Below are positions 35,908-45,562 of a DNA stretch of 64,000 nucleotides, in pieces; position 1 is the first letter of the stretch, and each line of letters begins with the position of its first letter. The stretch comes from Bacteroidota bacterium (GTDB lineage: Bacteria; Bacteroidota; Bacteroidia; Chitinophagales; Saprospiraceae): the NCBI GenBank assembly GCA_003045895.1, contig PZPC01000006.1:1-64000 (forward strand), in the 5' to 3' direction. The notes below the pieces were generated by a model. That model searched no databases. It worked only from the letters and a program-made list of their open reading frames with translations, and had not been told where the DNA came from. Both the position numbers and the translations under genes were made by a program.

Positions 35908-36488
35908 TTACCTGAAAGATTTGGTTTGTTCAAGTCGCCAAATTTGATCATCTTACCTGGAGAGTAGTTCCTGTCGTACTTGGCAAAACGGGGGTCAGCA
36001 TATGCACCCATAAAAGAACCCCAGGTCGTTCCAACTTCTACCACGGCTACCGAAGTAGACTGGTATTCGATGGTATCCGCCCCGATCTTAAATTCGACAA
36101 GTTTGGTATCCGGAAAATGAGGAACGTAGCGCAAAGTGCTAAGATCCATTCCCAGAGTACGCACCGAATCGATCGCTTTGGTATAAGACGTATCGTAAGT
36201 GATCGTTCCTGTGAAATTCGGGTCATCCGGGTCTCCGATAACCGCTACCCGGACAAACTGACCATTGGCCAGGACATCCGTAAGGGTATCAAAGGTAGGT
36301 GCGAATGATCCCGTAATGTCCCGGTACATTTCCTGGGCACGGCGGATGAGTTCCAACTTCTCTACGACGATTTCTTTGCGTCGTAGTTTTTCGTTGTTGA
36401 AAGCGATGGGTTCTTCAATACCCTTGTACAGCATATACGCTAAGGCAGCTGCAATGAGTAAGAGAATGACGTTTACTACCAATCTCAT
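35898..36488 (-). CDS. Single-pass membrane protein with periplasmic domain
   Basis: A 196-residue protein with an N-terminal membrane helix (residues of about 4-21) and a long amphipathic helix after it (ELIRRAQEMYRDITGSFAP, then FDTLTDVL). This pattern recalls a pseudopilin-like N-terminal helix, but there is no prepilin cleavage site, so the resemblance is only structural inference. It is the first gene of the DUF3822-rsmD run, with a 10-base overlap. Family not recognised with certainty. Confidence 0.65.
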   Translation of the reverse strand: MRLVVNVILLLIAAALAYMLYKGIEEPIAFNNEKLRRKEIVVEKLELIRRAQEMYRDITGSFAPTFDTLTDVLANGQFVRVAVIGDPDDPNFTGTITYDTSYTKAIDSVRTLGMDLSTLRYVPHFPDTKLVEFKIGADTIEYQSTSVAVVEVGTTWGSFMGAYADPRFAKYDRNYSPGKMIKFGDLNKPNLSGNWE

Positions 36489-36750
36489 TTTCCGATTTTG
36501 TTTTGATGCAATTATACGTTTTTTCCGTTCTGTCCTGTTTTAGCAACCTAACGATGGGCTAATATGTCAATATCTTTGGAATTTCTTTGTATTTTAATAC
36601 AAATTTTTATCCACAGGCTATTGTTACATGAATCGCTTGCTTCGCAAGATGCCAAAACGACCACTTGTGGTGGGCGATGACGAAGCGAAGATAAAATAAT
36701 TTTGCACCAATTTAAACTTGTCGGCCGACTTCCTGTATAATCAAGAGAGT

Positions 36751-37479
36751 CTACATATCAGCAATGAGCTTGCGCTTCATCTCAACAAACTCCTCTTCGG
36801 TAATCATTCCCGCTTCACGCAGTGCCGATAATTCTTTTATTTTATCCATTACATTACCTGCTGCCGGCTTTGTTACAGGGACTTCTGGCTTAGTCGCTTG
36901 ATCAGTCTTGGTCACTGGCGGTTTGGACTGATTCGTTGGTGAATAGGGTGCCTCAGATTTATCTACTTCGGCTTTCCAATCCTGCACCACCTTTTTCCCT
37001 TTCTCGAATTTTTCCTTGTAAATCTTGCGGAGACGTTCCGTATCAAAGTCCAGAATTGTTCCGCCGGAATCAAAATGACGCTTAAATACCTCTCCCAGTG
37101 CGTAAGTAGAAGCACCATTGAACACAGACACCGTAACGCCACCAATCACCGTACCGATACCTGGTATCAATTTCAGCAGGCTACGGGCACCTGCCCGGGC
37201 CAGCGTACTACTGGTCAGGCTCGTAACGATAGCTTTGCCCTGCGTTTCCGCAAAATCAACATCATATACCCGGCTCAATTGACGGATCATATCTAATTGC
37301 AGGGCGCTAACTGCGAAAATGTCGGCAATTGGAATAGGAATAATAAAACTCGCCCCCATGGACCAAATTACATGGTTGCGAATAACGGTATCAGCGTGCT
37401 TATCACGATCATTACTTCCAGTACTCATAATGGTATCTTTTAACTTTTTCGTCGCAAAGTCTTTGATTTGCTTACGCAT
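36751..37479 (-). CDS. DUF697-type protein with C-terminal SHOCT domain
   Basis: A 242-residue protein. Residues 20-150 match the DUF697/YcjF-like pattern (ADIFAVSALQLDMIRQLSRVY, then LLKLIPGIGTVIGG), with two hydrophobic Gly-rich helices that can insert in a membrane. A Pro/Thr-rich linker follows. The last 32 residues form a SHOCT motif (LREAGMITEEEFVEMKRKLI), a short domain often found at the ends of membrane-associated bacterial proteins. Function unknown. It follows the alpha-2-macroglobulin gene on the same strand, with a 31-codon ORF between them. Confidence 0.78.
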   Translation of the reverse strand: MRKQIKDFATKKLKDTIMSTGSNDRDKHADTVIRNHVIWSMGASFIIPIPIADIFAVSALQLDMIRQLSRVYDVDFAETQGKAIVTSLTSSTLARAGARSLLKLIPGIGTVIGGVTVSVFNGASTYALGEVFKRHFDSGGTILDFDTERLRKIYKEKFEKGKKVVQDWKAEVDKSEAPYSPTNQSKPPVTKTDQATKPEVPVTKPAAGNVMDKIKELSALREAGMITEEEFVEMKRKLIADM

Positions 37480-37502
37480 ACAGTGCTATTTATTACAAAT
37501 AT

Positions 37503-37598
37503 CTACAATCTTTTACCAGCATGCTTAATTTCTCGACGATAGCGTTCGAAAAGCGGATGAGTACCCGTAAGGTCCGGGCTAAATGGATTGTCAGCCAT
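37503..37598 (-). CDS. 31-residue ORF between the macroglobulin and DUF697 genes
   Basis: A short ORF with coding-like composition: it begins MADNPFSPDLTGTHPLF and has a basic C-terminal half (ERYRREIKHAGKRL). It starts 35 bp after the macroglobulin stop and ends 23 bp before the DUF697 start, filling an otherwise empty junction in the same direction. No homology is recognised. The claim rests on composition and placement only. Confidence 0.4.
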   Translation of the reverse strand: MADNPFSPDLTGTHPLFERYRREIKHAGKRL

Positions 37599-37633
37599 AC
37601 GGCATCCGCAAAATCTTACCCTTTTCAGAAGCG

Positions 37634-40600
37634 CTAATTAACTTTCAGGCGCACTCCTTCGCTGTGGCTGCTGAATTTCGGTGCATACATACACTGAAGC
37701 GTAGCCAGTCCACCCGAGAAATCCCCCGCGTGAAAAACCCGGAGGTCGTATTCCAGCACGTATTCGCCCTTAGGCAGGTAATCGAAAAAAAAGTGGGTGC
37801 CGAGATCGGTCGTCTGCTGGTAATACCCCAATCCCCCCTGGTAGTGGTAACTACTGATCTGATCCAGCGGCTCCAGGCCACTGGCGCGAAGATCTTTGAG
37901 GTGGACAAATTCCATGTCGCGGTCGGTACGGACCACCAAACGAACCGTAATGCGGTCTCCCATTTGCGGGTCAGTCGTCAAAGGTTGCAACTGGTTCCCC
38001 TGGCCTTCATTGATTTTCCGGTAAAGTTGGCGTTCGATTTCCAAGGGATTATCGGTTGGCGGCGTTACCTCGTCCAGGGCAGCAAAGTGTTGCCAGTAGA
38101 TCGCACCCCAGGCCAGCACCTTGGTCCGGTTTTTCAGGCGAACGGTGGCCAGATTGGCAGCCACTTCTTCCCCGCTCCAACGTACGGAATAAGCACCCGT
38201 TCCGGCTTTGGCATTGGCTTGGGCAGTGGCCAATCGATCCTGGTAATTGGCCGGAGGAGCATCCGGAAAACTGACATCAAGTGGCGTAGTTTCACCCAAC
38301 CAGTCATCACCCGAACTCACCAGCGCGAAAATGGCCGCAGCGGTGGCCTTGGTTGTTTCCCAACGGTTGGTTTCCTTATTGCGGAGCAGCCATATTTTCA
38401 GTTCAGCCATTTCCTCTTCGCTGGCACCCATGGTTTGAAAAACTTCCAGGAGTACCACGTGGGTTTCGATTGGCAATTGATACCAATAATAACCGCTGGT
38501 GTATTTCCAATACCGCCCTTGCTCATCAGAACGCAGACTGCGCTCGCGCAAAGATGCGTAGATCCGTTGGGCCAGTGCCTGATGCGACGTTTTAGCCGCG
38601 GCTAAGGCCAATAGCCCTTGCGACTGCAAATCGGTACGCAACCAATGCTGATCCGCTTGCTGCCACCAGTAATCGTACATTTCCTGATAGGCAGCCGGTA
38701 GTTCGACACCAGACATCAGGCTGCGCATATATAGGTAGTGGGCAATTAGCGGCGAAGGCGGATTATCGGTTGGCGGTTGCTGGTTCTTCTTCAGATCCAG
38801 GTATTGCTTATTGGCTTCCTGGTCGCAGAAAGCGACGGCGCTTTCCAGCGCACTGTTCAGTTCGTAATTCTCAGCTTTCCCCGTTAGCTGTTGCAAATGC
38901 GCCAATTGCTCCACGACGTACTGCGTGATGTACCAGTTTTCGCGGCCATCCGGGAACCAGGAAAAACCGCCCGAAGGCTGTTGCCGTTGCAGTAGTTTTT
39001 GCAGGGCCACCGCTTGCTCATTGGCCAGGCGATCAAGGTCGAACAGCAAGGCGATGCGTTCGCGCTGCAGGCTTTCATCCTTGGCATCCAGCACCCAGGG
39101 GGTTTCCTCCAAAAGGGCGGTTTTCAATTCAGGGTCCGTCAGCAGAGGACTCTGCAGGGATTTTTCAGAACGGCGCCAGCTTTCGAAAACGGTACGAATA
39201 CGGGGATATCGATCCACCACCGTAGCGGCCAGCTGATTGGCAAAAAGGCGGTTTACGATCTGTTCGGTACAATCGTAGGGGTATTCCTGCAGATAAGGCA
39301 AGGCTTTGATCGCTTCCCAGGCCGGATTGCTGGTGATGTCTAATCGGAAAGCCTGGTGATCGGCAGCTGCAGTGGCTTGCTTGAGGTTCGCCAGTTCAAA
39401 GGTTTTGGTTTGTTGTCCACGCACGAACAGCGGAAGGGCTTCCGTCAGCAATATTCGGTTGGTGAGCACCGGGATAGCCGCTTCTTCTCCATCCGAAAAA
39501 TTGCCTGCCCGCGCAATGACCCGGTAACCGAGCACACCGGCTGCACCTTTTGGCACCCGGATGGTCCAGGAAACCGCCTGTGATTCCTGGCTGGCGATTT
39601 TGAACGCTGGTGACAGGTTGGTCAGCTGATAGGACGCTGACAACGATTCGCCAGACTGGACATCAAACAATTCCAATACCGCGGTGCCTGCCAACACTTT
39701 ATCCGACAGGTTGCTCACCTTGGCGGTAAAGGTCATCTGGTCGCCTTCGCGCAAAAAGCGGGGTGCATTGGGAAGAACCATGAGTTCTTTCTGGGTAATC
39801 ACCTCCTTGCTATCTACCGCATACGCCAGGTCTTCGGTATGGGCAAAGAGTTGCAGCTTCCAACGGGTCAACGATTCTGGTGCTTTGAACTTCAGTACCA
39901 CCCGGCCTGCTTCGTCCGTTAGAAGTTGCGGAAAGAAGAAAGCCGTTTCATTCAGGTTGGTGCGTATTTTCACGGGAGGCGCAGGTGGTTGCGCTCCGAG
40001 GTTGTCGTCCGCTGGGGTAAGGTCCTCATAAACCCCGGCAGCAGCATAGGCGGCCGTACCCGTGGCTGCCGCACTTTCCATGGCGCTCATCGCCATCATC
40101 GGCGCTGGTTGGCCGTCCATCATAATACCTGCCGATTGCTTGTACATCCGGCCTCCACGTACCATGATTCCTGCCGAAAGATCCTCCCAGAGACTTGGAT
40201 AGCTTCTTCCCCGGTCATTGCCCGACGGATAATTAACTCGAATGTTCGGCCATACCTGTATATTACCAAAAGCCTGGGCATTCCAATAGCGCGTCAGATA
40301 GTTGGTGTTGTAGGGTGAAAACTGCCAGGAAAAAGGTAAGATTTGATCCAGGCTGGCATCGTACATACTGGCCAAAACTTCGGCCATCACCCGCTCTTTT
40401 TCGGGTCCGTCAATGCGGATAATCCACTCCTCTTCAGCATCGGGATAAAGCCGGGAATGAAATGTTTCGTAAGAGATGTCCAATTGTTTATTTGTCCAGG
40501 GGATAGCCCAGTCTTCGCGAATATTGTACATCCGGTTGTGTAGGACGTAGATCCCCTGGAATCCCAGCGCTCCCCGCTCCTGCTCGGTCAATGGATAAGT

Positions 40601-43600
40601 GTACCCTGTTTGCTGGCCGGGGCGTTGCCAACCTTCGCGCAGGAATGCCTGCCGGCCACCCAGTTCGGTGTACAAATACACCGATGTCGATTGCTGCCCC
40701 CATTGCAAGCGCAAGGTTTCGCCGGGCTGATAGGTAGCTTGCTCTTTTCGGGTATACAACCATTTTCCACTGGCGAATTCCTGCTGCTGCCAGTCGTGGA
40801 TCCGGAAATCTTGCGTAGTCTTGAGCGGCTCTCCGCCCGCAATCACGACCTCCATGGTCACCCGGTAGTGCCCGGTCGGCCAGTCGGTCGTGGCAATGGT
40901 CAAACTGTCTTGCCCCTCAATGGTCAGGGTCTTTTTCCAAACATTGGCAGCTACCGGCCAATTTTTTGGATCATCTTTTTCTCCGTAAGCAAACAGGGGA
41001 AACATTTTCCGGAAGGAACGTTCACTCATTAGCATCGTATCTGGCATCGGCCAGTAGCGATCAATGAAGTTGTTTTTTGGTGCATTCAGGCGCGCTATCA
41101 CTACCGTAACCTCCTTACGCACGGGTTGATTTTCCAGGTTTTTACTATTCAGCTGGAGTGCCAACCCCATTTGGCGATCCTGTTCTTCCGCCATCCCTAT
41201 CGACAACTCAAACGGGTACTTGGCCAGTCGGATGGTTTTCTTCGCCGAGCGGGTTTCGCCCGTCCTATCAATCACGTCGAGGGTGATCGTGAAATTGTAC
41301 TGGGGCAATTGATCGGCATTCAGGGCTGCATCTGGCAGGGCCAGAAAGGTCAATTGAAAGCCCCCATTGTCGTCGGTGGAAGTCGTGCCGGTGGCGATGG
41401 TTTGTTCATCACCCCTCATCGGGAAATAGCGGTTATAGCCGCCGTACCACCAGGGAAAACGCGTCGCCCGGGTAACCGTATAAACAACTTTGGCGCCTGC
41501 TACGGCGGGCCCCGCGTAGGCCTTCGCATTCCCCGAAAGGGTCACCTCATCGCCCAAGCGGGGGTCTGTTTGGAGGGTATCCAGCTTTACTTCAAAGCGG
41601 GGTCGTTTGTACTCCTCTACCTGAAAATAATGGCTACTGCCATTGCCTAACGAAGCACGCAGGGACATTTGCCCCAGTAAGCCACCGGCAGGCAGGACGA
41701 AACTACCCGTTACCGAACCAAAGCGATTGGTTTGCAATTCCACTGCTGCCACATCCTGGTTATTGGCATTTACTAAGGTAACGGTCAGGGATTCATTGGC
41801 GACAATTCCCGGGATATCATTTTTGCTTTGGCGCAAAGCCAATCCTTTAAAGTAGACCGTTTGTCCCGGGCGGTACAAGCCCCGATCCAGGAAAAAATCC
41901 ATGTAGGGAGGTGTTTGTCGCTCTGGCCGGTTATTCCCATTGATATAGAGGTTGTCATTGACAAATAGCAAGTCCTCCCCTTTGCGGATTTCTACGTTCA
42001 GGTAATTGGCGTTCTTGAAGGTCGCCGTTATTTTTCCGTCTTTGTCGGTGGTGTAAGCGCCCAGGTTTTGGCGTTTATTGCTGTCGTAGCGGCGGTTCGT
42101 CCAAAAACGCACGGTTGCGCCCTCCACGGGTGCGCCGGTACGGCGATTAATGACCAGAAAATTCGGATTTTCCTGGTAGGTCCCACCCGTGATCAACCCG
42201 AGTTCCGACACCCAGAAGGGAGCAAAAACGGTCGCATTATCTTCGACTGGAAAATCAGGATTACCCGAAATGGCGAGGGTGTACAAACCCTTCGGCAGGC
42301 CCTTAAAACTGGATTCCGTGATGTGGTTGCGATAATCACCGCTTTGCGGAAGTTGAATCTCTCCTGCTTGAAATGCTTTGCGGCCAAGCCTGTCTTTTAG
42401 CACCTTAGGGTCATTGTCTGAGACCAAATATTCGTCCAGCGGCAGCGGTAATATCCTAAAATAGACCACCTTGGTATTTGTGTAAGCAAGCTGTACCAGA
42501 GCGGGTTCGTCGGGTAAATGAACGGTTTCAATGTTCACGCTGAAGGAAGGTGCTTCGATCTCACTTTGCAGTTGTCGGGCCTGTTGGGCAGCGTAACTGT
42601 CCGGGAACCGCTGCTGGATCGTTTTTCCCAGCTCGATGGCGGTCTTATAGGACCAGCGCAAAGGATCAGCAGGTAGGTCATTGCTGTAATCATTACCCCG
42701 CTGACGATAGTATTGCATGAGTTGAATCAGTACCATGGCCTCGGCAGGTTGCCCACTCAACTGTTGGGCGAAATTGGTGAGCGCTTGCTCGTAAGCCTGG
42801 TGGCGATCGGGTGCCTGTAGGTAATCGTACACCAGCTGCAGCCGGTGCAGGTCTAAATCTACGTAAGCGGAGCTCTGCGGCCGTTCCTGCAAGGACCAAC
42901 GCAGTGCCGCTTGTAAAATTTCCAGGAGCCGCTGCGTTCCCGACGGGCGTTCTGCCGTCGGTAGTGCCTTTTGTACAAAAACCGCAGCGGGAGCCAGGAA
43001 AGACACGTCGTCGAAAGAGGCCTCGTAAGCAGGTTCGGCTAGAAAGGCATCGTTATTGGCGAAGTAATCCAAGGCCCGGTTGAGTAAAATATCATAAACA
43101 GTGGGGCGCAAATCGTCTGCATTGACACCAGGAACGATGAGTGGACTGATGCTGGCGAAAGCCATCGTGCGCAAGTTAGTATCTTCCAGCGACTGCAGGT
43201 ACAGTTCGCTAATACGAAGGAGGAAATCCCCGGGGGTCCAGGTGGTTTCGTCCTCCGTGGGCAATTGATCCGGGGTGGCGGTCCGGTGCTGGATTTGCCA
43301 CTGATTTTGTTGGTAATAATTGTGGTACTTACTGGCCAGGTAGCTTGCTAAAATAGCCTGCTCGGGCGCTGTGGCCAGCCGATATGACCCTTCCAGCATT
43401 TGAATAGCAGCCCAGTCACCCTGCTCTTCGAGCTGCGCATTGATGCTGGATTGATACAAGAGCGCTTTAATCCGGTGGGCCACCCTATTCGGCGATGGCA
43501 CAGTTGTTTCCAATTGTTGAGACAATGTATTCAACGCTGTGCGCGCTGACTCGGGTAGCCCCTGATTCAAAAAGGAATCTACCAGCGTCCATTCCCGCTC

Positions 43601-43687
43601 GTAAGGGGCGTTGGACAGGACTTTTTGTGCCATAATTGAGATGGTAAACAGGGCTATTAAGAGGGTGGTTAGGATTGTTTTTTTCAA
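37634..43687 (-). CDS. Alpha-2-macroglobulin family protein
   Basis: A 2017-residue exported protein. The Sec signal (1-20) ends MAQ without a lipobox Cys, so it is not an inner-membrane lipoprotein like the E. coli YfhM. Successive MG domains include RPGQTVYFKGLALRQ (MG2 hallmark) near residue 600, a bait-like Met/Ala-rich stretch (PAPMMAMSAMESAAATG) near 1195, the A2M domain start TRWKLQLFAHTED near 1280, and the thioester site Cys1473-Thr-Glu-Gln1476, then an alpha/alpha-toroid and receptor-like C-terminus. By family it traps attacking proteases and binds them covalently. The start is a TTG. No penicillin-binding protein 1C gene, the usual partner in proteobacteria, is adjacent. Confidence 0.9.
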   Translation of the reverse strand: MKKTILTTLLIALFTISIMAQKVLSNAPYEREWTLVDSFLNQGLPESARTALNTLSQQLETTVPSPNRVAHRIKALLYQSSINAQLEEQGDWAAIQMLEGSYRLATAPEQAILASYLASKYHNYYQQNQWQIQHRTATPDQLPTEDETTWTPGDFLLRISELYLQSLEDTNLRTMAFASISPLIVPGVNADDLRPTVYDILLNRALDYFANNDAFLAEPAYEASFDDVSFLAPAAVFVQKALPTAERPSGTQRLLEILQAALRWSLQERPQSSAYVDLDLHRLQLVYDYLQAPDRHQAYEQALTNFAQQLSGQPAEAMVLIQLMQYYRQRGNDYSNDLPADPLRWSYKTAIELGKTIQQRFPDSYAAQQARQLQSEIEAPSFSVNIETVHLPDEPALVQLAYTNTKVVYFRILPLPLDEYLVSDNDPKVLKDRLGRKAFQAGEIQLPQSGDYRNHITESSFKGLPKGLYTLAISGNPDFPVEDNATVFAPFWVSELGLITGGTYQENPNFLVINRRTGAPVEGATVRFWTNRRYDSNKRQNLGAYTTDKDGKITATFKNANYLNVEIRKGEDLLFVNDNLYINGNNRPERQTPPYMDFFLDRGLYRPGQTVYFKGLALRQSKNDIPGIVANESLTVTLVNANNQDVAAVELQTNRFGSVTGSFVLPAGGLLGQMSLRASLGNGSSHYFQVEEYKRPRFEVKLDTLQTDPRLGDEVTLSGNAKAYAGPAVAGAKVVYTVTRATRFPWWYGGYNRYFPMRGDEQTIATGTTSTDDNGGFQLTFLALPDAALNADQLPQYNFTITLDVIDRTGETRSAKKTIRLAKYPFELSIGMAEEQDRQMGLALQLNSKNLENQPVRKEVTVVIARLNAPKNNFIDRYWPMPDTMLMSERSFRKMFPLFAYGEKDDPKNWPVAANVWKKTLTIEGQDSLTIATTDWPTGHYRVTMEVVIAGGEPLKTTQDFRIHDWQQQEFASGKWLYTRKEQATYQPGETLRLQWGQQSTSVYLYTELGGRQAFLREGWQRPGQQTGYTYPLTEQERGALGFQGIYVLHNRMYNIREDWAIPWTNKQLDISYETFHSRLYPDAEEEWIIRIDGPEKERVMAEVLASMYDASLDQILPFSWQFSPYNTNYLTRYWNAQAFGNIQVWPNIRVNYPSGNDRGRSYPSLWEDLSAGIMVRGGRMYKQSAGIMMDGQPAPMMAMSAMESAAATGTAAYAAAGVYEDLTPADDNLGAQPPAPPVKIRTNLNETAFFFPQLLTDEAGRVVLKFKAPESLTRWKLQLFAHTEDLAYAVDSKEVITQKELMVLPNAPRFLREGDQMTFTAKVSNLSDKVLAGTAVLELFDVQSGESLSASYQLTNLSPAFKIASQESQAVSWTIRVPKGAAGVLGYRVIARAGNFSDGEEAAIPVLTNRILLTEALPLFVRGQQTKTFELANLKQATAAADHQAFRLDITSNPAWEAIKALPYLQEYPYDCTEQIVNRLFANQLAATVVDRYPRIRTVFESWRRSEKSLQSPLLTDPELKTALLEETPWVLDAKDESLQRERIALLFDLDRLANEQAVALQKLLQRQQPSGGFSWFPDGRENWYITQYVVEQLAHLQQLTGKAENYELNSALESAVAFCDQEANKQYLDLKKNQQPPTDNPPSPLIAHYLYMRSLMSGVELPAAYQEMYDYWWQQADQHWLRTDLQSQGLLALAAAKTSHQALAQRIYASLRERSLRSDEQGRYWKYTSGYYWYQLPIETHVVLLEVFQTMGASEEEMAELKIWLLRNKETNRWETTKATAAAIFALVSSGDDWLGETTPLDVSFPDAPPANYQDRLATAQANAKAGTGAYSVRWSGEEVAANLATVRLKNRTKVLAWGAIYWQHFAALDEVTPPTDNPLEIERQLYRKINEGQGNQLQPLTTDPQMGDRITVRLVVRTDRDMEFVHLKDLRASGLEPLDQISSYHYQGGLGYYQQTTDLGTHFFFDYLPKGEYVLEYDLRVFHAGDFSGGLATLQCMYAPKFSSHSEGVRLKVN

Positions 43688-43929
43688 GGCTTGGTGGTTG
43701 TTGGTAAAAGATGGTATAAACCTGTTGGTTTCAATGGTGGTTGAGCAGCTGTTCTATTGACTAAGCGGCCTACTACACCTAAAAATAACGATAATTAAGT
43801 TAATAGCAGTATGAGGGTCCGGATAAAATTTAATTTCCACCAGCCGCCTGGTTCGCGAGCTAAAAACACCGTTGACCATTGACAAACATGCACCGCAAAG
43901 ATCGTTGCTGTACCGGATTGGTACTGCGG

Positions 43930-45051
43930 TTAATGACCAAAACGTTTGATATCAACTTCCGGATCCAAAGGGGTTCCAGCAATCAAGTGATCGGCCAGGT
44001 GAGTTGCCCAATAGGGGGCCAGCGAAGCGCCCTTGGTTCCCAACCCGTTGAAAATATGTACCCGGGAATGAGTTGGATGGGTACCTAAAAAAGGGCGGCG
44101 ATCTCTGACCGTTGGCCGAATAGCTGCCCGGTGATCGATAATTTCGTAGGGTGTGGTGAGCAACTCAGCCAAACGCCCCCGCAGGTACTCACCTCCGGCG
44201 GTGGTGGGTTCCGCAGTCGTGAACTGATTTTCAGACGTGGAACCAACCCAGTAAAGATCCTCGGTGTAGGGCACCAGAAAAAGCCGGTGTTTTAAGATCT
44301 GTTCCAATTTCGCCTCCGGGAGCCGGATCAGGAGTACTTCCCCTTTGTTGCCACCGAATGGCAAGTAGTTGAAGTAAGGGTTAGCGCGGCTGTGCCATCC
44401 TTCGCAGAAGACGATTTGGTCGGCCGTAAACTGGCGGTAGCCAATTCCATCAGCACGGGTTTCCAAGGCAGCAAAATCAAAGGTTTCGGCGTGGTATAGC
44501 CCTGCCTGCTCCCGCCTGAGGCGCAGCGCTGCTACCAATTGACCAATATGAACCTGAGCCGCCTGCGCAACTTCGAGGTAAGAAAAAGCGGGCGCAGTAA
44601 TCAGGGGAATTGAGCCTAAATCAGGGGGGGCGTGAAAATAGGAGGCGTAATCCATATCCAGGCTACGCGCTTGCCAATCATTCTCCTCCCCGCGGTTAAA
44701 AAGGGTGCGCAAAAGGGGCCGTTCGTGGTAAAAATGAATACCCAGTTCTACTTCCAGTTGCCGGTAAATCTGTTGTGCTGCAGGTAACAAGGCCTCAATC
44801 CGCCAGGACTTGACGAACCGTCGGCCGGTAATGGGATTGATGATACCGGCCGCTACACTGGTAGCCGCCACCTGGTCGGGAGCGTCAAAATAACGACAGC
44901 TTTGTCCGGCTTGCTCCAAACAATAGCCCAGAAGCGCGCCTGCAATACCATGACCGACAATGATAAAATTGGAATTATTGATGAGCGTTTTTTTTTGGGT
45001 ATAAATGTTAAACTTGTGCGGCTTAATTATCCAGCTCTTCCAGGTCGGCAC
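43930..45051 (-). CDS. FAD-dependent oxidoreductase (DAO family)
   Basis: A flavoprotein of the D-amino-acid oxidase fold. It has the dinucleotide motif FIIVGHGIAGALLGYCL and the C-terminal FNGLGTKGASLAPYWATHLA. The segment GIINPITGRRFVKSW is typical of the MnmC C-domain-like group in Bacteroidota. The substrate is unknown. The start is a problem: homologues begin about six residues before FIIVG, but there is no ATG, GTG or TTG there. The nearest in-frame choices are a GTG at 45051 (used here, adding about 25 residues) and an ATG at 45087, both inside the YjbR gene. A non-standard start or an indel in the A9 run is possible. Confidence 0.8.
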   Translation of the reverse strand: MPTWKSWIIKPHKFNIYTQKKTLINNSNFIIVGHGIAGALLGYCLEQAGQSCRYFDAPDQVAATSVAAGIINPITGRRFVKSWRIEALLPAAQQIYRQLEVELGIHFYHERPLLRTLFNRGEENDWQARSLDMDYASYFHAPPDLGSIPLITAPAFSYLEVAQAAQVHIGQLVAALRLRREQAGLYHAETFDFAALETRADGIGYRQFTADQIVFCEGWHSRANPYFNYLPFGGNKGEVLLIRLPEAKLEQILKHRLFLVPYTEDLYWVGSTSENQFTTAEPTTAGGEYLRGRLAELLTTPYEIIDHRAAIRPTVRDRRPFLGTHPTHSRVHIFNGLGTKGASLAPYWATHLADHLIAGTPLDPEVDIKRFGH

Positions 45052-45385
45052 GCAGCTTCTTAGGCAAACTGGCCACGACCAGGTCATAACTGTGGTCAAT
45101 CAACTGGTACAACAAATCTTCGGGCATTTCGCCTTCGCCATTGATCGTATTCCAATGTTTTTTGCTCATGTGGTAACCCGGTTGAACTTCTTCGTAGCGC
45201 TCCCGCAGCTCGAGCGCCCAGTCGGGATCGCACTTGAGATTCATGGTAAAGACTTCCCTGTCCAGGCCGCTAAGGGCAAACATTTTACCCATGACTTTGA
45301 ATACCAGGGTGACCTCGTCAAAAGGGAAGGTTTCTTCAACGCCGGGCTTGGCCAGGCAGTAAGCATGAAAAGTATCGAAATCCAT
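45023..45385 (-). CDS. MmcQ/YjbR family protein
   Basis: A 120-residue protein with the YjbR fold: EETFPFDEVTLVFKVMGKMFAL at the start, then LKCDPDWALELRE and PGYHMSKKHWNTI. The fold resembles a DNA-binding domain, but function is not established. A Met two codons upstream (45391) is an equal start. It lies directly before the FAD oxidoreductase gene and probably shares its transcript. Confidence 0.88.
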   Translation of the reverse strand: MDFDTFHAYCLAKPGVEETFPFDEVTLVFKVMGKMFALSGLDREVFTMNLKCDPDWALELRERYEEVQPGYHMSKKHWNTINGEGEMPEDLLYQLIDHSYDLVVASLPKKLRADLEELDN

Positions 45386-45438
45386 AGGCATGCACAGATT
45401 TATCAGTCTAAGGTAAAGATAGTATTTCAGAAAACGGT

Positions 45439-45446
45439 TACCTTTG
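45439..45446 (+). promoter_or_regulatory. -7 box for the tRNA-Arg gene
   Basis: TACCTTTG is a full -7 match, 16 bp upstream of the first tRNA base. Confidence 0.55.
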
Positions 45447-45462
45447 CGTTCCTTCTTTTTAA

Positions 45463-45534
45463 GGCCCCATAGTTCAAGGGATAGAACAAGCGTTTCCTAA
45501 ACGCTAGATCCAAGTTCGAGTCTTGGTGAGGCCA
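45463..45534 (+). tRNA. tRNA-Arg (anticodon CCU)
   Basis: The 72-base cloverleaf folds fully: acceptor 45463-45469 with 45527-45533, D stem GTTC/GAAC, anticodon stem 45489-45493 with 45501-45505, loop with anticodon CCT at 45496-45498, variable loop of four bases, and T stem CCAAG/CTTGG with loop TTCGAGT. One acceptor pair is a C-A mismatch (45467 with 45529). The discriminator is A45534 and the CCA end is not encoded. It reads the AGG codon. Confidence 0.95.
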
Positions 45535-45562
45535 CTAAATCTACTCCAGCAAAGCTTTAATC

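Noticed and set aside
36586-36603. AT-only hairpin downstream of the DUF697 gene as its terminator
   Set aside because: The stem is almost all A-T and no T run follows on the minus strand.
36571-36704. Two plus-strand -7 boxes (TATCTTTG at 36571, TAATTTTG at 36697) pointing to a possible small RNA
   Set aside because: Neither has a -33 TTG at the right distance, and no plus-strand gene or terminator follows; AT-rich DNA gives such matches by chance.
37583-38605. Plus-strand open frame of 340 codons
   Set aside because: It lies wholly antisense to the alpha-2-macroglobulin gene and has no start context or recognisable family. The minus frame has clear domains.
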